DNA of 42,150 bases, from NCBI GenBank assembly GCA_046154695.1, contig JBJXFI010000275.1, positions 1 through 42,150 of the forward strand, in the 5' to 3' direction. Source of the DNA: DALYLB01 sp046154695 (GTDB lineage Bacteria > Acidobacteriota > Blastocatellia > RBC074). Below the pieces are notes generated by a model. The model did no database searches, was not told the origin of the DNA, and worked only from the letters and a program-made list of their open reading frames with translations. Positions 25,041 to 33,455 of the stretch are shown here, in pieces. Position 1 is the first letter of the stretch. Each line of letters opens with the position of its first letter. Made by a program: the position numbers and the translations under genes.

Positions 25041-25158
25041 GAAGAGGATAACGGAAGAGGATAACGGAACAGACGGAAATAACGGAATCGACGAAACCAA
25101 ACAATCCGGGGCTCCGTTTGTTCCGTTATTTCCGTCTGTTCCGTTTTCCCTCCTCTTC
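25041..25158. repeat. Inner-type long palindrome, 24-bp perfect stem (copy C)
   Basis: A perfect 24-base arm (25064-25087, starting ACGGAACAGACGGAAATAAC) pairs with 25121-25144. Farther out GAAGAGGA (25041-25048) pairs with TCCTCTTC (25151-25158). The arm equals the inner arm of copies B and D, but the outer GGAGTTCCGCC arms are missing. It sits in the leader of the SelA-like gene. Confidence 0.9.
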
Positions 25159-25240
25159 TCGATCGCGAGTCGGGTCGCATGCAGGTGAAAGTCCCTATAA
25201 GCCTGAGACTCTCCTCCAGTACTGAGCCGTTGTCCTTTCG

Positions 25241-28200
25241 TTAGAACAAGAGCTTCAATCCAAACTGCATCTGCCGCATCGGAGCGACGAGGCTCGAAAT
25301 CGAGCCGGGGCCGCGGGACGGCGTGATCTGGGTCGGAAACGCGCCGCCCGCCGTGGTCGGCAGAAATGCCGTGGCGCCATTGAGAGACGAGCCTGGCACG
25401 GCAAACTGCGGCGTATTGAGGATATTGAAGAACTCCGCCCGGAATTGCACCCGCAGCTTCTCCGTGATCTGGGTGTTCTTTATCACCGAGAAGTCCACGT
25501 TCTTAAATCCGGGTCCTTCGAGAACCCCCTGTCCCGAGCTGCCGAAATGGCAGAACTGGGCGAGGTATTGATTGAGCGATTGTCCGGCCGGGGTGTTTCC
25601 TCCGGGTTGCTGACAGGTAACAACGCGGAAGGCGTCCGGATCGAACCACTTGTTGACCGTCGGATTGTCGAGCTTCCCTGTGCTCAACCGATCGGGCCGG
25701 ACGTGGCCCTCGATCGTGTTGAGGGTGTTGGTCTGGGTGATCGTGAAGGGCAGCCCGGAGCGCAGCACGATGATTCCGTTGACCTGCCAGCCGCCGAAGA
25801 GGTATTTCGCCGGGCCGCTGTTGAGGTTCCCCGGGACGGGCAGCTCATAGAGAAAACTGGTCACGGCGCTGTGGCGAAAGTCGAATCCATAACGAGTCTT
25901 TTCCGCCGCGCGATCGCGCGGATTCTGATAGGAGTTGGGGATCGCTCCGCCGCCCTCGTTGCGGCCGTATCCTTCGCCCATCGCCTTGCTGAAGGTATAC
26001 GCGACGTTCATCTGCAACCGGTTGCTGAAACGTTTTTGCGCGTTGATCTGCAGCGCGTGATACCACGAGTTTCCGTCGGAGGTCAGCCACCGCAGCCGGT
26101 TGAGCGGACGAACGGGGCCGCCCGGTCCGTCCACGAACGAGGGGATCGGACGGCGTGAATTCGGGTTGGGAAGAATGGAGGGCGCCGGCGCGTTCAATTC
26201 GACGGTCTGGTCGATGTGCGTTCCCTTGTTGCCGACGTACCCCGTCGACAGCACGATGTCGAACGGCAGGCGGCGCTGCACATCGAGGCTCCACTGCGAG
26301 GTGTACGGCTGGTTGTTGTCCGGACTGAGCGCGTTGATCCCGGTTGCGCTGGTCCGGTTCACCGTGCCGAACGGCGCGGCGAACGTGAGCACCGGCTGGC
26401 CCGCCGCGTTGGTGATCCTGCCGCCGGTCGCGCTGTTGGCGAAGTTGCTGGTGCCCGATTTCGGCGGATTGAGGTTCAGGATCGTGTAGTTGTTCAACTG
26501 GTGAACGTTGTAATAGATGCCGAAGCCCGCGCGCACCACCCAGTTGTCGGTGGGGCGATAGGCCGCGCCGAGGCGCGGCATAAACAGCGCCTTCTGCGCC
26601 TTATAAAACTGAAACTCGGTGCCGATCTCCGGCACGACCGTCGGCAGATTGTTGGTCAATTGCGTGAAGCTCAACGAGCGCCACAGCCCCTCGATATCGA
26701 CGGCCGGCGTGTTGTACTCCCATCGAACGCCATAGTTGAGCGTCAGCTTGCGCGACACCTTCCAGTCGTCCGTCCCATACACCGCGAATCGTTTCTGCCG
26801 CGTCTCGGTCAGCGGCAGCCCCTCCGGCGTGACCGTGGTGCTCGGGAAACCGAGCAAAAAGGCCGCGAAGCCATTGTTGGCGATGTCGCCATTGAAGTTC
26901 AGCCCGCCGCGCGGAACGTTGGCCGCCCCGCGGAACAACGCCAGCCATCGATAATCGAATCCGAACTTCGAGCTGTGCGCGCCGTGCACCCAGGTCACGT
27001 TGTCGTTGAACTGATGCAGGTTATTGAAATCGAATCCGTTGCCCCCGTCCTGTTCCGACAGCCCGGCAAAGGCGTTGACCGAGATCGTGGGAACCCCCGT
27101 CTCGCGCGGGGTGAACTTGCGATTGGAATCGTTGACCACCCGGAACCCCGTCAACCCGAGCGTCTCGACATCGAAGGCCGTGTTGGCGCGCGGATTGAGC
27201 GTGTTATCGACCGAGCGGTTATAGCCGTACCGCGCCTCGTTGATGAGATTCGAGTTGAAGATGTGAATCCAGGCGGTGCCCAGATTCTGATTCCGGCCGG
27301 CGACGAAGTAGGCGAAATTCGGGTTGTCTCCGGGGATCACGCTATAGGTGACGTCGTTAAAGGCATAGCGGCCGAAGATCTTGTCCTTCTCGTTGAAATG
27401 ATGATCCACGCGGACGAATGCCTGATCATCGTCGAGCGTGCGCCGTTCAAATCCGGTGTAATTGATGCCGACCAGCGGGTTGGCGTTCACGCGCTGGGGC
27501 TCGGGCCAGAACTTCATCAACTCCTTCGCCGAAGCCGCGATTCGATTGGCGGGAATGATATTGCCGGGGAACGGGTCGCCGGTCAGCGGATCGACGATGC
27601 GAATCGGCGTCGCCAGGTTGAGCAGGGAGCTGAAGTCTCCGGTGCGGAACGCCATCGGCGGATGGTTGGCGGTCTGCGCCAAACCGCCCTGGCGGCGGCG
27701 CCGCGCTTCATAGTTGACCATGAAGAAGGTCTTGTTGTGGCCGTCATACACCTTGGGAATCCAGAACGGCCCCGTCAGAACGCCGCCGAAATTGTTTTGT
27801 CGCAGGCTGTCTTTCTTGGATCGCGCCGCGCCGGGCGCGTTGAAATAGTTCTGGAAGAAGTTTTCGGCGTCGAACACGTCATTGCGCACGAATTCGAAGG
27901 CCGATCCGTGCCACTCATTTCCGCCGGATTTCGTCACGATGATCGTCTGCGCGCCGGCATTGAAGCCGTACTCGGCGGAATAGCTTCCCGACAGGACCTT
28001 GAACTCCTGCACGGCCTCGACCGAGGGGCTGAAGGGGACGGTGTTGACGCGCGCTTCGGTGGCGACCACGCCATCGAGCGTCGCGTGCTGATTGGTCTCG
28101 CGCTGTCCGTTTGCGACGAACGAGAGCCCGATGCCGGGAATGGGAATGCCGTGCGATCCCTGCCGCTGCCCAAAGCCCTGTCCGTCGGTGCCGCTCCGCG

Positions 28201-28717
28201 GGCCGTATTGCACGCCCGGCTGCAAAATGGCCAGCGCCCCCAGATTCCGATTGTTGAGCGGCAGCTCCTCCACCCGCCGCTGCTCGATCGTCTGTCCCAG
28301 GGTCGCGTCGTCGGTGCGCAGCGTGGTTCCCTCGGCGATGATCTCAATCCGCTCGTTGGCGCCTCCGACCTGCAGAGAGAACTCCACCCGCACCTTCTCA
28401 TTGATGTTCAGGATCACGTTTCGCCGGACTTCGGTCTTGAATCCCTTCGCATCGACCGTCACATCGTAGGTGCCGACGTCCAGCAAGGGAAAAGTGTAAT
28501 CGCCGGTCGACGAGGTCATGACATCGCGGCTCACCCCCGTGCGGGTGTTCGTCACCGTGACCTTCGCTCCGGTGACAATCGCGCCCGTCGAATCGACCAC
28601 GACGCCGAGAATGGTCGTCGATGTCGTCTGCGCCATCATCGGGGACGCAAATAAGGAGAGCATGGACAGGAGCAGGCACAACCATAATCCGCTCCACTTT
28701 GTGGCTGGGGAACACAT
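25241..28717 (-). CDS. TonB-dependent receptor with carboxypeptidase-regulatory-like domain (Oar type)
   Basis: This outer-membrane receptor of 1158 residues has a signal peptide (LWLCLLLSMLSLFASPMMAQ), then a CarboxypepD_reg-like domain from about residue 33 (TTILGVVVDSTGAIVTGAKV...GDYTFPLLDVGTYDVTV). A plug domain follows (GQTIEQRRVEELPLNNRNLG), and then a long beta barrel ending in QMQFGLKLLF, the terminal aromatic signature of outer-membrane barrels. Such receptors are abundant in Acidobacteriota and take up glycans, peptides or other polymers; the ligand is unknown. AGGAGG stands about seven bases before the ATG at 28717. The neighbours on the same strand are two S15 hydrolases, a PLP enzyme and an amidohydrolase, so peptide or amide nutrient capture is plausible. 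Confidence 0.96.
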   Translation of the reverse strand: MCSPATKWSGLWLCLLLSMLSLFASPMMAQTTSTTILGVVVDSTGAIVTGAKVTVTNTRTGVSRDVMTSSTGDYTFPLLDVGTYDVTVDAKGFKTEVRRNVILNINEKVRVEFSLQVGGANERIEIIAEGTTLRTDDATLGQTIEQRRVEELPLNNRNLGALAILQPGVQYGPRSGTDGQGFGQRQGSHGIPIPGIGLSFVANGQRETNQHATLDGVVATEARVNTVPFSPSVEAVQEFKVLSGSYSAEYGFNAGAQTIIVTKSGGNEWHGSAFEFVRNDVFDAENFFQNYFNAPGAARSKKDSLRQNNFGGVLTGPFWIPKVYDGHNKTFFMVNYEARRRRQGGLAQTANHPPMAFRTGDFSSLLNLATPIRIVDPLTGDPFPGNIIPANRIAASAKELMKFWPEPQRVNANPLVGINYTGFERRTLDDDQAFVRVDHHFNEKDKIFGRYAFNDVTYSVIPGDNPNFAYFVAGRNQNLGTAWIHIFNSNLINEARYGYNRSVDNTLNPRANTAFDVETLGLTGFRVVNDSNRKFTPRETGVPTISVNAFAGLSEQDGGNGFDFNNLHQFNDNVTWVHGAHSSKFGFDYRWLALFRGAANVPRGGLNFNGDIANNGFAAFLLGFPSTTVTPEGLPLTETRQKRFAVYGTDDWKVSRKLTLNYGVRWEYNTPAVDIEGLWRSLSFTQLTNNLPTVVPEIGTEFQFYKAQKALFMPRLGAAYRPTDNWVVRAGFGIYYNVHQLNNYTILNLNPPKSGTSNFANSATGGRITNAAGQPVLTFAAPFGTVNRTSATGINALSPDNNQPYTSQWSLDVQRRLPFDIVLSTGYVGNKGTHIDQTVELNAPAPSILPNPNSRRPIPSFVDGPGGPVRPLNRLRWLTSDGNSWYHALQINAQKRFSNRLQMNVAYTFSKAMGEGYGRNEGGGAIPNSYQNPRDRAAEKTRYGFDFRHSAVTSFLYELPVPGNLNSGPAKYLFGGWQVNGIIVLRSGLPFTITQTNTLNTIEGHVRPDRLSTGKLDNPTVNKWFDPDAFRVVTCQQPGGNTPAGQSLNQYLAQFCHFGSSGQGVLEGPGFKNVDFSVIKNTQITEKLRVQFRAEFFNILNTPQFAVPGSSLNGATAFLPTTAGGAFPTQITPSRGPGSISSLVAPMRQMQFGLKLLF

Positions 28718-28738
28718 ACGCGGGCCTCCTGGGAAATG

Positions 28739-28960
28739 TTTGGAGTTCCGCCTTCAGGCGGTTGGACTCTCGCCAAGGGAAGACCCCCTGAAGGCCAATG
28801 GCCTTAAGTTCGCGAAAGAAGAGAGCACGGAACAGACGGAAATAACGGAACAAACGGAGTCTTTCTCGTCTTGTTTCGTTTGTTCCGTTATTTCCGTCTG
28901 TTCCGTTATCCTGCATTTTTCCTTAACTTAATGCCATTGGCCTGAAGGCGGAACTCCAAA
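28739..28960. repeat. Nested composite palindrome, 222 bases (copy D)
   Basis: The outer pair is a perfect 21-base match (28739-28759 with 28940-28960; core GGAGTTCCGCCTTCAGG). Next are CCAATGGC (28795-28802) with GCCATTGG (28933-28940) and TTAAGTT (28804-28810) with AACTTAA (28925-28931). The centre is a perfect 30-base stem (28827-28856 with 28877-28906; core ACGGAACAGACGGAAATAAC) around a 20-base loop. It lies 22 bases upstream of the receptor start. Confidence 0.93.
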
Positions 28961-29016
28961 TGATTTTCGTCGTCAATCTATTGGTCGAATAATGCCGCGA
29001 TGAATTGATCCGGGAA

Positions 29017-29045
29017 ACGGTATGCCCGCGCCTGCTTCCTGTCAA
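29017..29045 (-). promoter_or_regulatory. Probable promoter of the TonB receptor gene
   Basis: Read on the minus strand, TTGACA (29045-29040), a 17-base spacer and TACCGT (29022-29017) form a plausible housekeeping promoter. The transcript would have a leader of about 290 bases that contains the entire nested palindrome. Confidence 0.45.
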
Positions 29046-29070
29046 GAAAACGCGGGCGCCCCTTTCTTTC

Positions 29071-30879
29071 TCAAGGCTTTTTCGGCAGCGGGACAACCGG
29101 CAGCAGGATGTGCGAAGCGCGATCCGCCGAGTGATGAATCGTCTGTCCGGCCACGCGAACCCGGGCGGAGGCGCCGAAGGGCTCGCCGGTATTCGGATTG
29201 CGATCGAATTGCGGGAAGTGGCTGCTGGTGACGTCGATGCGAATCCGGTGGCCGGGAAGAAAGACATTGGCCGTGCCCACCAGATCGATATCGAATTCGT
29301 AGACCTGATTCGGCCTGAGCAGCTCGGGGCTGGAAGTCCCCTTGCGATACCGGGCGCGAAGGATGCCCTCGCAGACATTCATCGCGAAGCCGTTCGGATG
29401 CACGTCGATCAGCTTTACGACCCAGTCGGTGTCGGGGCCGTCGGTGGAGGCGAAGAGTTTCATCGTCACGGGGCCGGCGATCGCCAGCGGCGCGGCGAGC
29501 GGTTCGCCGCTGTATACCAGGATGTCCCGCCGCTGCGCGAGCGGGCGTTGATCCTTGGGCCCCGCCGCGGTTGGCGTCCCGCAGCAATTGTTCCCTCCCA
29601 GCGTCGGGACGGGATCGTTGGGATCGTACCGATATTGATCGCTCGGCGCGCCCGACGGTTTTTCCATGCTGAGGCGGCCATTCCCCGCGGGCGTGTTGGC
29701 CTGGCCGGCGCTGCTCAGGTAGATCGGCGTGAATTTGGTTCCGGGAATCGGCCAATCCTGTTCGTGCCGCCATTGATTGACGCCCATATAGAAGATCTCG
29801 ACGGGCGGCTCGCGATCGAGCCCCGCCTTCTCTCCCTTGAGGTGATGATCGAACCACCGCAATTCCGTGTCGAATTGCAGGCGGTTGTTGATCGGCCCGA
29901 AATCGACATCGCCGACCTTCTGCGTCGGGCCGTGCCCCCAGGCGCCGATGATCATCCGCGATTCCCGGCGCGCGCGCTCGGACCCGCCGTGCTTGCGCAT
30001 TCCGACGAAGCCATTGATCGTCCCCTGCAGGAAAATATCGAACCATCCGCCGCTGGTGTGCACGGGCGTAGTGACCCTGGAAAAGTCCTCCTCGTCGCTG
30101 ATCGCCTTCCAATACGCGTCGTAATCGGGGTGCGCCAGCCAGTCGCGATAGTGTTGAACGACGCCGCCGGCGCTCTCAAGATCGCCGTCCTTCAGCGGCA
30201 GATGCTTCAGGATCTCGTCGTATTTCAGTTCGGGAGGCGCGTAATTTTCACTGTGCCAGTATTGCGGCAGCATGATGCGATTGGGCATGCGGACCACACC
30301 CCACCCGTAGTTGAAGGAGAGCCGGAAGGCGCCGCCGAGACTGATCCAGTTGCCGTAGATGTTGGTCGAGGCGACCGCCGGAAACATCGCCACGAGATGC
30401 GGCGGCCGCAGTCCGCCGGCGCGCCACTGCACGTGGCCCAGGTACGATCCGCCCTGCGTCGCGACATTGCCGTTCGACCAGGGCTGCCTTGCCGCCCATT
30501 CGATGGTGTCGTAGCCATCCTCGGCCTCGGTCCGAAACGGCTCCCATTTGCCATCGCTTTCGTACCGGCCGCGCGTGTCCTGAATAAAGATCGCGTATCC
30601 GCGCCGCGCGAATTTGATCATCGGCTCATGGACGCCGTCCCGCTGCACGCCATAGGGCGTGCGCACGATGAGCGTGGGATACTTCCCCTCGGCGCGCGGA
30701 CGATAGAGATCCCCGTACAACGTCACCCCGTCGCGCATCGGCACGGCCAGATGGCGCTCGATTCGTATCGGAGCCGCCTCTGAGGCGCCCCCCGCCGGCC
30801 CCACGACGACGATACCGGCCAACACCATCAGACAAACCGCCAACAGCGATGTGGAAAGGACTTTCCTGGATCGTTTCAT
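29071..30879 (-). CDS. Exported CocE/NonD-family hydrolase (peptidase S15-like), copy 2
   Basis: This 602-residue relative of the 21795-23669 product is also exported (signal KVLSTSLLAVCLMVLAGIVVVG). It opens with HLAVPMRDGVTLYGDLYRP and RTPYGVQRDG. The nucleophile is S145 in TQGGSYLGHV, preceded by QDTRGRYESDGKW; GAWGHGPTQKVGD is the probable histidine region, and the C-terminal beta domain includes TMKLFASTDGPDTDWVVKLIDVHPNG. Similar neighbours and domain order suggest complementary specificities for related substrates. The start ATG 30879 has only a weak GAAG upstream. The leader (30903-30930) holds GAGAGCACG and a degenerate copy of the ACGGAACAGACGG repeat arm. Confidence 0.92.
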   Translation of the reverse strand: MKRSRKVLSTSLLAVCLMVLAGIVVVGPAGGASEAAPIRIERHLAVPMRDGVTLYGDLYRPRAEGKYPTLIVRTPYGVQRDGVHEPMIKFARRGYAIFIQDTRGRYESDGKWEPFRTEAEDGYDTIEWAARQPWSNGNVATQGGSYLGHVQWRAGGLRPPHLVAMFPAVASTNIYGNWISLGGAFRLSFNYGWGVVRMPNRIMLPQYWHSENYAPPELKYDEILKHLPLKDGDLESAGGVVQHYRDWLAHPDYDAYWKAISDEEDFSRVTTPVHTSGGWFDIFLQGTINGFVGMRKHGGSERARRESRMIIGAWGHGPTQKVGDVDFGPINNRLQFDTELRWFDHHLKGEKAGLDREPPVEIFYMGVNQWRHEQDWPIPGTKFTPIYLSSAGQANTPAGNGRLSMEKPSGAPSDQYRYDPNDPVPTLGGNNCCGTPTAAGPKDQRPLAQRRDILVYSGEPLAAPLAIAGPVTMKLFASTDGPDTDWVVKLIDVHPNGFAMNVCEGILRARYRKGTSSPELLRPNQVYEFDIDLVGTANVFLPGHRIRIDVTSSHFPQFDRNPNTGEPFGASARVRVAGQTIHHSADRASHILLPVVPLPKKP

Positions 30880-30948
30880 TTTCTTCGAGCCTCGGGGAAA
30901 TAGAGAGCACGCTGAACAGACGCGAATTTTCATGCGCATGCCATGGGT

Positions 30949-32181
30949 CTATCGGGATGCCTTCTGCCAGGGCTCGCTGCCGCGCCCATTCAGATCCCAC
31001 ATCACATTGCCGTCGAGCAGCGTCATCTCGCAGGCGAGCCGCTGATTGCCCTTGAGAACGAACTTGTCCGAATCGACAAATCCGAAATCGCCCTGCTCCA
31101 GGCGAAAGACGGCGATATCGGCCGCGGCGCCGACGGTCAGGTGGCCGAGCTTTTCGCGATGAATCTCGCGGGCCGGATTCCATGTCGATTTGAGAATGAC
31201 CTCGGGCAGGGGCATCCCGAGATTCAGGAACTTCGACATGACATTGACGATATCCTTCATCCCGGCGTTCATGCTGCCGGTGTGCAGATCGGTCGAGATC
31301 GAGTCGGGCGAGAAGCCCTGCTTCATCGAGGGGACGGCATATCGCCAGACCAGGCTGCCCCCGCCATGCCCGACATCGAAGATGACGCCCCGCTTGCGCG
31401 CCTCGAAGAGATACCCGCGGACCTTGCCGTTCTCGTCGATCGTCGGATCGAACTTTCGATACATATGCGTGTAGATGTCTCCGGGGCGCAGTTTCTTGAG
31501 ATAGAGCTCTTCGAGCGGGCGCTCGGGGAGCACCTGGCCGTAATCGATCATGACCGGCAGATTGGCGAGCCTCCCGGCTTCGAGGACGCGATCGATGGCG
31601 GTCCAGTCGGGTCTGGCGTAGTGGGCGGTCTTGAATCCGACGACCACATCCGGGTGGGCCTTCGCCATCTCGGCGGCCCGCCGCGAATCCATGTCCGCGG
31701 TATTCTGTTCGACCGGCCCCCCGCCCATGCCCTGTCCGACAATGTTGATGAAGGCGAAGATCCGCGTTTTCGCGCGGTCGATGACGCGCAGCCGGAAGTC
31801 CTCGAAGTTATGCCATCCGGAGGTGCCCGCATCGGCCATGGCGGTTGTGCAGGAGCGAAAACTGAATCCGTCCGGATAGACGCTCTGATCGCCGGTCAGC
31901 GCCTTCATCCCCGTGCCCGCATAGACGTGCACGTGAATGTCCACCAGGCCCGGCGTGACATAGAGCCCCTTGAGGTCCACGACTCTCGCGGCCAGCGCGG
32001 GGTCGATGTTCCTCTGTATGGCCGCAATCCGGCCCCCGGTGACCGCGACATCGCGCGGTTCGTTGATTTCGTTCTTTGGATCGATGACGTGGCCGTTCTT
32101 CAACAGCAGGTCATACCTGGGCTGCGGCGGCGCGATCGGATAGAGAAAGGCCAGCACGAGCACGGCAAACAATTTGCGCAT
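30949..32181 (-). CDS. Exported amidohydrolase/deacetylase (EF_0837-like)
   Basis: This metal-dependent hydrolase has 410 residues and an N-terminal signal peptide (RKLFAVLVLAFLYPIA). Visible features are the beta domain (YDLLLKNGHVIDPKNEINEP), the metal motif DIHVHVYAG (D81, H83, H85), VGFKTAHYARPDW with the probable carboxylated lysine, and the later histidine-containing THMYRKFDP, DVGHGGGSLVW and STDLHTG. The family (amidohydrolases of the EF_0837 type, related to N-acyl-D-amino acid deacetylases) often neighbours SelA-like PLP enzymes in other bacteria, and a SelA-like gene is present at 23749. This supports a shared pathway, though the genes are separated here by the TonB receptor. The substrate is unknown. 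Confidence 0.88.
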   Translation of the reverse strand: MRKLFAVLVLAFLYPIAPPQPRYDLLLKNGHVIDPKNEINEPRDVAVTGGRIAAIQRNIDPALAARVVDLKGLYVTPGLVDIHVHVYAGTGMKALTGDQSVYPDGFSFRSCTTAMADAGTSGWHNFEDFRLRVIDRAKTRIFAFINIVGQGMGGGPVEQNTADMDSRRAAEMAKAHPDVVVGFKTAHYARPDWTAIDRVLEAGRLANLPVMIDYGQVLPERPLEELYLKKLRPGDIYTHMYRKFDPTIDENGKVRGYLFEARKRGVIFDVGHGGGSLVWRYAVPSMKQGFSPDSISTDLHTGSMNAGMKDIVNVMSKFLNLGMPLPEVILKSTWNPAREIHREKLGHLTVGAAADIAVFRLEQGDFGFVDSDKFVLKGNQRLACEMTLLDGNVMWDLNGRGSEPWQKASR

Positions 32182-32233
32182 TGTTTGATTCCTCCCGGCG
32201 TTCGATGTTGGGATGTGAAATGAGAGTTTCCCG

Positions 32234-33421
32234 TCATAGGACGGAGGCCGCTACAGAGGGCGCGTCGATTCTTCGCGCCACCCAGTCGCGCGCCCAGCCA
32301 TCGGCGGCAAGAACGGCCTCGATGCTCCCGGCCGGCCGGGGCGCATGCGCGCCGCAGGCCTCGCCGATCAGCCTGGAGATGTCGCCGAATCGGATCCGCT
32401 CGTCGAGAAACGCGGCGACCGCGACCTCGTTCGCCGCGTTGAGCACGGCCGGCATCGTGCCGCCGGTGCGAAGCGCCTGATAGGCGAGCCGCACACAGGG
32501 AAAGCGTTCGGGATCGGGCGGGAAGAATTCGAGCCGCCCCATCGCCATGATATCGAGCGACGGGAGCGCGGACGGCCGGCGGGCGGGATATGTGAGCGCA
32601 TACTGAATCGCATGGCGCATATCGGTCACCCCCATCTGCGCGATAATCGATCCGTCCACCAGTTCCACCATCGAATGAACGATCGATTGCGGATGCACCA
32701 CGATGTCGATCTCCTCTGCCGTGCAGCCGAACAGCCAGTGGGCCTCGATCACCTCGAGCCCCTTGTTCATCATCGTCGCCGAATCGATCGTGATCTTGGC
32801 TCCCATGCGCCAGGTGGGATGTTTCAGCGCCTGCGCGGGCGTCGCGATTTCGATCTCTTCCCGCGTCGCATTCCGGAACGGCCCGCCCGAGGCCGTAAGG
32901 ATCAGCCGCTTCAATTCTCCGCGCGTCTCGCCGCGCAGGCATTGATGCAGCGCGTTATGTTCGCTGTCGACCGGCAGAATCTCCGCTCTGTGCCGCTCGG
33001 CCGCCGCCGTCATCAACGCTCCCGCGATGACCAGCGTCTCCTTGTTCGCCAGCGCGACGCGGCGGCCCAGTTCAAGCGCGTGCCAGATCGGCAGCAATCC
33101 CAGCGCCCCGACGACCGCGCCAATGACGATCTCCGCGCCATCACACGTGGCGACCTCGATCAGGCCCGCCACGCCGCTGTGAATCGCCGGCAATTGGCTC
33201 ACGCCCCGCCGCGCCAGCTCCGCCCGCAGCCGCTCCGCGCTCGCTTCATCCGACGTCGACACCACCCGCGGACGATGCCGCTCGACCTGCTCCGCCAGCA
33301 CCTCGATATTCGTCCCGGCGCCCAGCGCCGCAACGCCGAATTCGCCCGGAAAAGCATCGACCACCCGCAGGGTGTTCACGCCGATAGACCCCGTCGAACC
33401 TAAAATCGCAATCTGTTTCAT
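32234..33421 (-). CDS. dxr: 1-deoxy-D-xylulose 5-phosphate reductoisomerase
   Basis: Dxr converts DXP to MEP with NADPH, the first committed step of the MEP isoprenoid pathway. The 395-residue protein has the Rossmann loop GSTGSIG (residues 8-14), LANKETLVIAG, the metal and substrate site VDSEHNALHQC, LTASGGPFRN with the flexible-loop residues, and KHPTWRMGAKITIDSATMMNKGLEVIEA, a clear Dxr block. Length is normal. It follows cdsA by 34 bases and is the last gene of the truA-uppS-cdsA-dxr group. Coupling dxr with uppS and cdsA is common in bacteria, since UppS consumes isoprenoid units. Confidence 0.98.
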   Translation of the reverse strand: MKQIAILGSTGSIGVNTLRVVDAFPGEFGVAALGAGTNIEVLAEQVERHRPRVVSTSDEASAERLRAELARRGVSQLPAIHSGVAGLIEVATCDGAEIVIGAVVGALGLLPIWHALELGRRVALANKETLVIAGALMTAAAERHRAEILPVDSEHNALHQCLRGETRGELKRLILTASGGPFRNATREEIEIATPAQALKHPTWRMGAKITIDSATMMNKGLEVIEAHWLFGCTAEEIDIVVHPQSIVHSMVELVDGSIIAQMGVTDMRHAIQYALTYPARRPSALPSLDIMAMGRLEFFPPDPERFPCVRLAYQALRTGGTMPAVLNAANEVAVAAFLDERIRFGDISRLIGEACGAHAPRPAGSIEAVLAADGWARDWVARRIDAPSVAASVL

Positions 33422-33455
33422 GCTTGTAGCCGGTGACTTGCGCCGCTCGCCGCCG

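Larger units (their letters stand above)
28718..29070. other. Leader of the TonB receptor: repeat and probable promoter
   Basis: The 353-base gap holds the 222-base nested palindrome (28739-28960) and a minus-strand promoter (29017-29045). A small GCCCGCG/CGCGGGC inverted repeat at 29024-29030 and 29051-29057 may end the S15 transcript. No gene was found. Confidence 0.6.

Noticed and set aside
26216..28654. Plus-strand frame of 812 codons opposite the TonB receptor
   Set aside because: The antisense frame stays open because of GC-rich codon use in the receptor gene; the receptor has a full set of family features, signal peptide and ribosome site.
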